Shown: piece after piece, positions 24,906-32,193 of the stretch | Layout of the letters: the number at the start of each line of letters is the position of its first letter | Position numbering within the stretch: position 1 is the stretch's first letter | Source: an uncultured Rhodospirillaceae bacterium | Lineage (GTDB): Bacteria > Pseudomonadota > Alphaproteobacteria > Reyranellales > Reyranellaceae | DNA: 64,000 nucleotides | Reading direction: 5' to 3' | Assembly: GCA_945952105.1 (NCBI GenBank) | Contig: CAMFGZ010000022.1 | Coordinates: 1-64,000 of the forward strand | Notes under the pieces: model-generated | What the model was told of the DNA's origin: nothing | The model's input: the letters and a program-made list of their open reading frames with translations, nothing else | The model's database searches: none | Translations under genes and position numbers: made by a program

Positions 24906-25484
24906 ATGGCCGCTCTCCGGTGTGTTCTCCTCGTGACCATGATGCTGCTCGGCGGTGCGCAGGCTGCCCGTCCGCAGACCGTGGGCGGCTTCGATTACGC
25001 GCCCGAGTATGATTTCTCGGAATTCTGGGCGGCGACCGACGGTCGCTTCTTCCGCGTGATCGTCGCGGGCAATCCGTTCCCGCAGATGCCCGTCGAGGAG
25101 GCGAAGCAACGGATGCTGCCGGTCATGCAGGCCAACAAACCGCGGCCGGCACTCACCTTCACCTACCATCAGCCACCCGAGGAGGTCCGTCCCGATTATC
25201 GCCTCGTGCTGGTATTCGACCCGGCGAACGACCTGACCGCCGCGCGGGTCTGCGCGGGCCAGATATTCCTGAAGAAGCCGACGGAGCCGCGCACACCGGG
25301 CCGCGTCTACGTTTTTGGCATCTATTGCCGCAACGGTCTGGCTCTCTCGCAGACCACGGCATGGACGCAGGCCACTGGGCCCGAGGATCCCCGGCTCGGC
25401 CAGATGTTCGCCCAGCTCTTCCTCACCCTGTTCGACGACAGGCGGTGGCGACGCTCGCCTTTCAATCCGTGGTTTGCCCGCTAG
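24906..25484 (+). CDS. Exported hypothetical protein
   Basis: A 192-residue protein with a Sec-type signal peptide (VLLVTMMLLGGAQA, cleaved near ARP). I do not recognise the mature domain. It contains two cysteines (VCAGQ, YCRNG) that could form a periplasmic disulphide and a C-terminal aromatic/Arg-rich stretch (RRSPFNPWFAR). It is divergent from the glycine-zipper lipoprotein, and a small membrane protein follows 40 bp downstream. Confidence 0.65.
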   Translation: MAALRCVLLVTMMLLGGAQAARPQTVGGFDYAPEYDFSEFWAATDGRFFRVIVAGNPFPQMPVEEAKQRMLPVMQANKPRPALTFTYHQPPEEVRPDYRLVLVFDPANDLTAARVCAGQIFLKKPTEPRTPGRVYVFGIYCRNGLALSQTTAWTQATGPEDPRLGQMFAQLFLTLFDDRRWRRSPFNPWFAR

Positions 25485-25524
25485 CCGATCCAGCCTATGA
25501 CAGAGGCTGTTTCAGGGAGATCTC

Positions 25525-25761
25525 TTGGCCACCGACGTTGAAATCTGGATGCTGTTCGCGCCGTTCTGGCTCCTCGGCATGTTCGCGGCACTGGGCGCGC
25601 TCTGGCATTTTGGCCATTTCATCAAGCGCGTTCAGGTCCACCAAATGACGGCGGAGCACCGTCACCATCTCGGCCGGGCGCGGGTCGCGCTGCGCGCCTG
25701 CGTGGGTCTATTGGTACTGGGGCTGGTGGTCTGCGTCCTCTGGGCGCTATGGCGGGGATAG
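25525..25761 (+). CDS. Small two-helix membrane protein
   Basis: A 78-residue protein with two hydrophobic helices (about 8-26 and 55-75) joined by a His/Arg-rich loop (HHLGRAR). It starts at TTG 25525 after GGGAGA. It is probably co-transcribed with the exported protein ending at 25484. Its stop codon lies in a perfect hairpin shared with the convergent lipoprotein gene. No family recognised. Confidence 0.6.
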   Translation: MATDVEIWMLFAPFWLLGMFAALGALWHFGHFIKRVQVHQMTAEHRHHLGRARVALRACVGLLVLGLVVCVLWALWRG

Positions 25762-25772
25762 GTCCCCGCCAT
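25749..25772. terminator. Hairpin shared by two convergent genes
   Basis: ATGGCGGGGA, loop TAGG, TCCCCGCCAT: a perfect 10-bp stem in which the TAG of the plus-strand gene is the loop and the minus-strand stop is adjacent. There is no T-run, so termination strength is uncertain; it could also shield both 3' ends. Confidence 0.5.
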
Positions 25773-25903
25773 CATTCGGCCACCAGCCCCACGACCTCAT
25801 AGTGGCCCGGGTCCTGGGACGGACCGGCGATCAAAACCTGCTGATCGCAGGCGGTCAGGACCAGAACGAGAAGACCGAGGGACGCTAAAACCCTGCGGAA
25901 CAT
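25772..25903 (-). CDS. Very small lipoprotein
   Basis: A 43-residue protein. MFRRVLASLGLLVLVLTAC is a lipoprotein signal with lipobox LTAC, followed by only 24 residues (DQQVLIAGPSQDPGHYEVVG...). GGAGGA lies at good distance before the ATG at 25903, which supports expression. Function unknown; the size resembles entericidin-like lipopeptides but the sequence does not establish this. Confidence 0.6.
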   Translation of the reverse strand: MFRRVLASLGLLVLVLTACDQQVLIAGPSQDPGHYEVVGLVAE

Positions 25904-26017
25904 GGCAAATTCCTCCAATTGCCAGAGGAACGCCACCTTTCGGCTTTTGGTTGCCGCGCGCTGCACGCTGTCCGGCTAGGATTGGGGAAAACCTGGGGCG
26001 GGGGCCCGTGTTCGAGA

Positions 26018-26701
26018 ATGACCCGACATCGCATGTTGCGCCGCATCGCTTATGTGCGCCGCAATCGCTGCAGCGCCCTCGTGGCCGCCCTCTGCTTCTT
26101 CATCCTGCTCAATCCGCTGCTCGCCATTTCGGCGATCGGCGGCTCGGTGTTGGGCGTGGCTTTGTTCACGGTCCTCGTGCTGGCGGTCTGGGCGCTTCGC
26201 CTCGAGAGGCCCGTCCTGTGGGGACTGGGGGTTTTCGGATTCATAACCCTCGATGCGCTGATTGCCGATCGCATGGGCTTCGGCGGGCTGCGCCCAATCG
26301 CGCTGGGTTCGACGGCGCTCTTCGTCGGGGCCATCACCATCGCCCTTCTGCGCTATGTGCTGGATCGCCGGCCCATCACCACCGACAAGGTTTTCGGTGC
26401 AGTCGCGGCCTACATCCTGATCGCCCTGTCCTTCGCCAGCCTGTTCGGTTTCCTGCAGGTGTTTCAGCCCCACGCTTTCAACGCCGCGATCGGGCACGGA
26501 CCGGGCGGCACGCTCAACTGGTCGGACCTGATGTACTTCTCCTTCACCGTGCTGACCTCGACCGGCTTCGGGGAGATCACGCCGGCAACGCCCATGGCGC
26601 GGTCGCTGATCGTGATCGAGCAGGTCCTGGGCGTCATGTACGTGGCCTTCCTGATCGCCCGGCTCGCCAACATGTACGGGTCGCCGAAGCACCTGCGCTA
26701 G
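26018..26701 (+). CDS. Two-transmembrane-pore ion (potassium) channel family protein
   Basis: A 227-residue membrane protein with an N-terminal block of four hydrophobic helices (about 18-115), then the pore module: helix (127-147), pore loop with filter TSTGFGE (180-186), inner helix (197-217). Phe replaces the Tyr of the canonical TVGYG filter. There is no RCK or cyclic-nucleotide domain, so gating is not predicted from sequence. The start is ATG 26018; an upstream ATG at 25919 would overlap the promoter of the divergent lipoprotein. Confidence 0.8.
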   Translation: MTRHRMLRRIAYVRRNRCSALVAALCFFILLNPLLAISAIGGSVLGVALFTVLVLAVWALRLERPVLWGLGVFGFITLDALIADRMGFGGLRPIALGSTALFVGAITIALLRYVLDRRPITTDKVFGAVAAYILIALSFASLFGFLQVFQPHAFNAAIGHGPGGTLNWSDLMYFSFTVLTSTGFGEITPATPMARSLIVIEQVLGVMYVAFLIARLANMYGSPKHLR

Positions 26702-26782
26702 CGATCCCCGTCTCGCACTGCGCGTCGTCGAAATGGCGCAGGCCGCGCTATACTGTCCCTCAAAGACAGATGAGGAATCGCC

Positions 26783-28432
26783 ATGAGCATCCCGGCCGAA
26801 GCGACACGAGCGCCTGAGATCCGCAATACCGTCGAGCACTGGGACGCCATCGTCATCGGTGCCGGACTTTCGGGCATGTACCAGCTCCTGAAGTTGCGCC
26901 AGATGGGCTTCAAGGCACGCGTCTACGAAGCGGGCGGCGGCGTCGGTGGGACCTGGTACTGGAACCGCTACCCCGGCGCGCGCTTCGATTCGGAGAGCTG
27001 GACCTATGGCTTCTCCTTCTCGCCCGAGGTGCTGAAGGAATGGGACTGGAAGGAGCATTTCTCCGGGCAGCCCGAAAACCTGCGCTATTGCGAGTTCCTC
27101 GCCGACAAGTTCGACCTGCGCCGCGACATCACCTTCAACACCCGCGTGAAGTCCGCGCACTGGGACGAGGCCGCCAACGAATGGGAGGTCACGTCCGAGA
27201 AGGGCGGCAGGGCCCGCGCGCGCTTCCTCATCACCGCGATCGGGCCGCTCTCGTCGCCCACCATGCCGACCATTCCCGGCATCGAGGATTTCAAGGGCGA
27301 GTCCTGGCACACGGGTCTCTGGCCGCACCGTCCCGTCAGCTTCGAGGGCAAGAAGGTCGCGGTGATCGGCACTGGCGCCTCGGGGGTGCAGGCCATCACC
27401 GAGATCGCCAAGACGGTGGGCGAGCTCACCGTGTTCCAGCGCACGCCCAACTGGTGCACGCCGCTGCGCAACTCGAAGATCGAGCCCGAGACGATGGCCG
27501 ACATCCGCTCGCGCTATGATCAGATTTTCGCGCAGTGCCGCGAGAACTGGGGCTGCTTCGTCCACACCGCCGATCCGCGCCATTCGACCGACGTGACGGA
27601 AGAGGAGCGGGAGGCTTTCTTCGAGAAGCTCTATGCCATGCCGGGCTTCGCCTTCTGGCAGGGCAACTTCCGCGACGTGCTGATGGACCAGGCGGCCAAC
27701 GACGCGCTGACCGCGTTCGTGATCAAGAAGATCCGTGCCCGCGTGAAGGACCCGAAGATCGCCGACAAGCTGATCCCGACCAACCACGGCTACGGCACGC
27801 GCCGCGTCCCGCTCGAAAGTGGTTACTTCGAGGTCTACAACCAGCCCAACGTGAAGCTGGTGGACATCCGCGAGACGCCGATCGAGCGCATCACCGAGAC
27901 GGGCTTGCGCGTTGGCGGCGTCGACTACGAGTTCGACATGATCATCTACGCGACCGGCTTCGACGCGATCACCGGCGCCTTCGACCGCATCGACTTTCAA
28001 GGCCGCAACGGTGAGAAGCTGCGCGACAAGTGGGCCGACGGGCCGCACACCTATCTCGGCCTCAACGTCGCGGGTTTCCCCAACATGCTGACCCTGGTCG
28101 GCCCGCACAATGCGGCGACCTTCTGCAACCTGCCGCGCTGCATCGAGCAGAACGTCGAGTTCGTGTCCGACTTGCTGGGTTACATGCGCGACAGGGGCCT
28201 CACGCGAATCGAGGCGACGCCGGAAGCCGAGACGGCCTGGACCGCCCATGTCTACGACACCGGCTCTCGGCTGCTGCTCACCAAGGTCGATTCATGGATG
28301 ACCGGTGTGAACAAGAACGTCCCCGGCCGCCTCAAGCGCACCTTCATGGCCTATGCCGGCGGCGCGCCGAAGTACCGCCAGAAATGCGAGGAGATCGCCG
28401 CGAACGGGTATGAGGGGTTCGCGCTGCGCTGA
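26783..28432 (+). CDS. Baeyer-Villiger-type flavin monooxygenase
   Basis: A 549-residue type I BVMO. It has the first Rossmann motif GAGLSG (26-31), the BVMO fingerprint FKGESWHTGLW (170-180) and the second Rossmann motif GTGASG (196-201) for NADPH. These enzymes convert ketones to esters or lactones with FAD, NADPH and O2; cyclohexanone/phenylacetone-type substrates are usual but unproven here. A plausible -10 box, TATACT, lies at 26749-26754, and GAGGAA precedes the ATG. Confidence 0.9.
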   Translation: MSIPAEATRAPEIRNTVEHWDAIVIGAGLSGMYQLLKLRQMGFKARVYEAGGGVGGTWYWNRYPGARFDSESWTYGFSFSPEVLKEWDWKEHFSGQPENLRYCEFLADKFDLRRDITFNTRVKSAHWDEAANEWEVTSEKGGRARARFLITAIGPLSSPTMPTIPGIEDFKGESWHTGLWPHRPVSFEGKKVAVIGTGASGVQAITEIAKTVGELTVFQRTPNWCTPLRNSKIEPETMADIRSRYDQIFAQCRENWGCFVHTADPRHSTDVTEEEREAFFEKLYAMPGFAFWQGNFRDVLMDQAANDALTAFVIKKIRARVKDPKIADKLIPTNHGYGTRRVPLESGYFEVYNQPNVKLVDIRETPIERITETGLRVGGVDYEFDMIIYATGFDAITGAFDRIDFQGRNGEKLRDKWADGPHTYLGLNVAGFPNMLTLVGPHNAATFCNLPRCIEQNVEFVSDLLGYMRDRGLTRIEATPEAETAWTAHVYDTGSRLLLTKVDSWMTGVNKNVPGRLKRTFMAYAGGAPKYRQKCEEIAANGYEGFALR

Positions 28433-28478
28433 GCTTTTACCTCCGCCGTCATCGGGGCAGGGCTATCGCATGAAGCTC

Positions 28479-28576
28479 AAAGGTCCCTCACTGCGTTCGC
28501 GATGACACCGTTTGTCTGATTGGCGCACCGCGCAAGTCCAACAAAATTGTCATCCCGAACGCAGTGAGGGACCTTT
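28479..28576. repeat. Dispersed intergenic repeat, copy 2 (inverted arms)
   Basis: Arms 28479-28507 and 28548-28576 differ at one position when compared as reverse complements (TGTCATCCCGAACGCAGTG type). The centre contains GGCGCACCGCGCAAGTCCAA, related to copy 1 at 7119-7216. It lies between the BVMO and the convergent amidohydrolase and is non-coding. Confidence 0.8.
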
Positions 28577-28668
28577 CTCTTTCTTCAAACACCAACCGGT
28601 CCACCGTTTCCGGGCCGTATGCGATCACCATGCCTTCGCGGGGGAGAGGAGAATGAAAGTAACGGCTC

Positions 28669-30390
28669 CTACCGCGCCCCACGGACCAGACGGCCCGGCC
28701 GGGCGCCGGTGAACTCGCCGTCGCGATACGTCACTTCGCCGCCAACGATCGTGGCGCGATATCCTTCGGCCTTCTGCTCCAGACGCCGTCCGCCGCCCGG
28801 CAGATTGTGCACCGGATGCGGCGCGGAGACCTTCAGCCTGTCGAGGTCGATCAGGTTGAGGTCGGCCTTGTAGCCGGGCGCCAGCCGGCCGCGGTCGCCG
28901 AGGCCCACAGCACGCGCCGGCACGTCGGTGAGCTGCTGGATCGCCCAGGGCAACGGCCAGCGCTCGCCCTTGCGGTCGCGCGTCCAGTAGGTGAGGGCGT
29001 GCGTCGTGTAGCTCGCGTCGCAGATCAGCCCGTAATGTGCGCCGCCATCGCCCAGCGCCATCACCGTGTGCTCGTGGCGCAGCATGCTGGCCATGTTGGC
29101 GTCGGAACAGTCGGTGTAGTTGGCGCCGGGATGGAAGAGGATGGTGCGTCCGTCGCCGCTCACCAGCAGGTCGTAGGCGAGTTCGAGCGGCGTGATGCCG
29201 AGGGCGGCGGCGCGGGCATCGAGCCGCTGCTCGGCCGGCGGCGTGTAGTTCGGCGGGTCGCCCAGGACGAACATGTTGGCAACGCTGCGCATGAAGGCCA
29301 GCATCTGCGGATTGCGGTAGGTCGGTTGCTCGACCAGCAGTTTGGCCTTCATCGCCGGATCGCGCAGCCTCGCGAGCTTGGCTTCGAGCGGCAGGCCCTC
29401 GACCTCCCGGTAGCTCGGACAGGTCGAGAAGGGATGGAACGAAAGCTCCAGACCGTAGAGCACGGCAACGGGACGCGCCGCGACCTGGCCGCGGATCGGC
29501 AGGCCATCGCGATGCGCGCGCTCGATCTCGCGCAGCAGCGTCTGCCATCTCCCGGGATAGAGCGAGAGGTCGAGCAACGTGAAGGAAAGCGGCCGGCCCG
29601 AGAGTTCGACGAGACGGCGCAGCATCGAGAACTCGGTGGCGCCCTCCGCGGTCGTGTCGGCGAAATCGTCGAGAAGCTGGATCACGCCCTTGCCGGCGCG
29701 GCGCATGCCTCGGGCGATCGCCGCCAGCTCCTCCTCGCCCGCGGTGATGGTCGGCGTCAGCGCACCGTCGGGCGTGCGATGGAACAGCGAGCGCGAGGTC
29801 GAGAAGCCGAGCGCGCCGGCGTTCAGCCCTTCCTCGACGAGCTTGGACATCTCGACCATGTCCGACGCGTTGGCGGGCTCGCGGTCGACGCCGCGCCTGC
29901 CCATCACGAAGACCCGCAACGGTGCGTGCGGCACCTGAGTCGCGAAGTCGATGTCGCACTGCCGCTTCGACAGCGCGTCGAGATAGTCGGGAAAGCTCTG
30001 CCAGTTCCACGGCACGCCCTCGCGCATGACCAGCTCGGGAATGTCCTCGACGCCTTCCATGACGTTCATCAGCGTGTCGCGGTCCTGAGGCCGGCAGGGC
30101 GCGAAGCCGACGCCGCAATTCCCCATCAGCACCGTCGTCACGCCATGTCCCGAGGAGGGCGAGAAGCGATCGTCCCAGGTGACCTGGCCGTCATAGTGGG
30201 TGTGCACGTCGACGAAACCCGGCGTCACGGCCAGGCCCCTCGCGTCGATCTCCTCGCGGCCCGAACCGACAAGGCGGCCGACCGCGACGATGCGGCCATC
30301 CTGGATGGCGACGTCGGTGTCGCGCGGTTCGCTGCCCGTGCCGTCGATCACGGTGCCGTTGCGCACGATCAGATCGTATGAGGCGGCCAT
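28669..30390 (-). CDS. Amidohydrolase, N-acyl-D-amino-acid deacylase family
   Basis: A 573-residue amidohydrolase-superfamily enzyme. The N-terminal beta-sandwich (NGTVIDGTG) leads to the metal motif VDVHTHYDGQ (His63, His65), and further family motifs (GVTTVLMGNCGVG) match D-aminoacylases. Family members hydrolyse N-acyl-D-amino acids or similar cyclic/acyl amides with zinc. GGAGGA precedes the ATG at 30390. It is divergent to the type III PKS gene. Substrate not determined. Confidence 0.85.
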   Translation of the reverse strand: MAASYDLIVRNGTVIDGTGSEPRDTDVAIQDGRIVAVGRLVGSGREEIDARGLAVTPGFVDVHTHYDGQVTWDDRFSPSSGHGVTTVLMGNCGVGFAPCRPQDRDTLMNVMEGVEDIPELVMREGVPWNWQSFPDYLDALSKRQCDIDFATQVPHAPLRVFVMGRRGVDREPANASDMVEMSKLVEEGLNAGALGFSTSRSLFHRTPDGALTPTITAGEEELAAIARGMRRAGKGVIQLLDDFADTTAEGATEFSMLRRLVELSGRPLSFTLLDLSLYPGRWQTLLREIERAHRDGLPIRGQVAARPVAVLYGLELSFHPFSTCPSYREVEGLPLEAKLARLRDPAMKAKLLVEQPTYRNPQMLAFMRSVANMFVLGDPPNYTPPAEQRLDARAAALGITPLELAYDLLVSGDGRTILFHPGANYTDCSDANMASMLRHEHTVMALGDGGAHYGLICDASYTTHALTYWTRDRKGERWPLPWAIQQLTDVPARAVGLGDRGRLAPGYKADLNLIDLDRLKVSAPHPVHNLPGGGRRLEQKAEGYRATIVGGEVTYRDGEFTGARPGRLVRGAR

Positions 30391-30605
30391 GATGTCCTCC
30401 CGCAGGATTGCCCGGTTCACTTTTGCCCCAGCATCGGAGCGGTGCGGGGCGGGCGCAAGGCTCGTCCACTCACGAGACCGCTGTCTTTCACCGCCGCAGG
30501 CATGATGTTTCTGCAGGGATGAACAAAGCCCGTCTCGACGATGCCGCACGGTGCGGTGTCAGGAAAACGTGACTTTGAACCTTCGCCTCCCCGGGGTGTT
30601 ATGCA

Positions 30606-31679
30606 GTGAAGGATCATCCATTGCCTGCTCCGGTTGCCCTTCTTTCCGTTGCGCATGCCCTGCCGCCTCACCGGCTCCTGCAGACAGAGGCCGCCGAAGC
30701 CGCGCGCGGACTCTTCGCGCACCGCTATGCCGCCTTCGACCGGATGGCGCCGGTCTTCACCACTTCTGGCATCGACGCGCGTCATACGGTCATGCCGCTC
30801 GACTGGTATCTGTCGGCGCTGGGCTGGCCGGAGCGCAACGCGGCCTATCTGGAAGGCGCCCATGCCTTGTTCATCGAGGCCGCAACACGCGCGCTTGCGG
30901 CGGCGAGGTGCGCTGCGTCCGACGTCGACACGATCGTCACGATCTCGTCGACCGGCATTGCGACGCCCAGCCTCGAAGCGCGGGCCGCAGGGCGCATGGG
31001 GTTCCGCGCGGATGTCGAGCGCGTGCCGGTGTTCGGCCTGGGCTGCGCGGGCGGCGTTTCGGGCCTCGCGCTGGCCAGCCGCCTGGCATCGGCAAGGCCC
31101 GGTTCGACCGTGCTGCTGGTGGCGATCGAGATCTGCACCGTGGCGTTCCGCGTGGATCAGCTGACACCGGCCAACATGGTTGCGACCGCCCTGTTCGGCG
31201 ATGGCGCCGCGGCGTGCGTGGTGCGCGCTGGCGCGGGCGACACGGGCCTGGGGCGCATCGAAGGGGCGGGCGAGCATCTGTGGTCCGACACGCTCGACAT
31301 CATGGGCTGGAAGGTCGATCCCACTGGCCTCGGCGTCGTTTTCGACCGGTCGATCCCGCCGTTCGCCGAACGGCAGGTCGGCCCGGCGGTCGACGGGATC
31401 CTGTCGCGCCTTGGCGTGGCACGCGACTCGGTCGATCGCTTCGCATGCCACCCGGGCGGCGCCAAGGTGATCACGGCGCTGGAGACGACGTTGGGACTCG
31501 GGCCGGGCATGCTCGATCACGAGCGCGACGTCCTGCGCCAGTATGGAAACATGTCGGCGCCGACCGTGCTGTTCGTGCTCGAACGGCTCGTGGCTGCCGG
31601 TCTTCCTCCGCGGACGGTGTTGACGGCGCTGGGACCGGGCTTCACCTGCAGCTGCCTGTCGCTGGTTCGCGCGGCGTGA
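30606..31679 (+). CDS. Type III polyketide synthase
   Basis: A 357-residue chalcone-synthase-fold enzyme that extends an acyl-CoA starter with malonyl-CoA. The Cys-His-Asn triad is intact: Cys147 in GLGCAGG, His282 in CHPGGAK and Asn315 in YGNMSAP. Bacterial relatives make alkylresorcinols, alkylpyrones or pyrones. The methyltransferase-like gene 11 bp downstream suggests the product is O-methylated, as in the srsAB and bpsAB pairs. Starter and chain length cannot be predicted. Confidence 0.92.
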   Translation: MKDHPLPAPVALLSVAHALPPHRLLQTEAAEAARGLFAHRYAAFDRMAPVFTTSGIDARHTVMPLDWYLSALGWPERNAAYLEGAHALFIEAATRALAAARCAASDVDTIVTISSTGIATPSLEARAAGRMGFRADVERVPVFGLGCAGGVSGLALASRLASARPGSTVLLVAIEICTVAFRVDQLTPANMVATALFGDGAAACVVRAGAGDTGLGRIEGAGEHLWSDTLDIMGWKVDPTGLGVVFDRSIPPFAERQVGPAVDGILSRLGVARDSVDRFACHPGGAKVITALETTLGLGPGMLDHERDVLRQYGNMSAPTVLFVLERLVAAGLPPRTVLTALGPGFTCSCLSLVRAA

Positions 31680-31689
31680 GCGCGCGCGA

Positions 31690-32193
31690 ATGAGCTGGGC
31701 CCCCGTCATCCTGGCCTTCGTCACAGCGCAGCGCCTCGGCGAGCTCGTGCTTGCGCGCCGCAACACGAAGCGGCTCCTGGCGCGCGGCGGACGAGAGGTC
31801 GGCGCGGCGCACTATCCACTGATCGTGGTGCTGCATGCGGCGTGGCTGCTCGGCCTCTGGTACTTCTCCGTGCATCGAGCCCCCGCCGGCCAGGATGTGA
31901 ACGTCGTATGGCTCGGCGTCTTCGTCCTCCTGCAGCTGGCGCGGATCTGGGTGATCGCCTCGCTCGGCGGGCGCTGGACGACGCGGATCATCGTCCTGCC
32001 GGGCGAACCCCTGGTGAGGCGCGGACCCTACCGTTTCGTGTCCCATCCGAACTACTGGGTGGTGGCGGGCGAAATCCTCGTCCTGCCTCTGGCCTTCGGC
32101 CTCACGACGTTCGGCCTCGTCTTCTCGGCGCTGAACGCGGCGATTATGTGGATACGCATCCGCCGCGAGGCCGCGGCGCTCGCGACTCAATAG
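31690..32193 (+). CDS. Isoprenylcysteine carboxyl methyltransferase (ICMT)-family membrane methyltransferase
   Basis: A 167-residue integral membrane protein with about four hydrophobic helices and the C-terminal SAM-binding signature RRGPYRFVSHPNY followed by RREAAAL. ICMT-like proteins paired with type III PKSs (SrsB, BpsB) methylate the phenolic or pyrone hydroxyl of the PKS product. Its ATG is 11 bp after the PKS stop, so the two form an operon. Its end overlaps the convergent glutaminase gene by 7 bp. Confidence 0.85.
   Translation: MSWAPVILAFVTAQRLGELVLARRNTKRLLARGGREVGAAHYPLIVVLHAAWLLGLWYFSVHRAPAGQDVNVVWLGVFVLLQLARIWVIASLGGRWTTRIIVLPGEPLVRRGPYRFVSHPNYWVVAGEILVLPLAFGLTTFGLVFSALNAAIMWIRIRREAAALATQ

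Noticed and set aside
25919..26017. Upstream extension of the ion channel gene
   Set aside because: It overlaps the promoter/leader of the divergent lipoprotein and has no ribosome site; the hydrophilic N-terminus it adds is not channel-like.
28488..28682. Short open frame next to the amidohydrolase
   Set aside because: It is a translation of the dispersed intergenic repeat, not a gene.
30417..31766. 449-codon minus-strand frame over the PKS gene
   Set aside because: Arg/His-rich antisense frame; the plus-strand type III PKS has a full catalytic triad.
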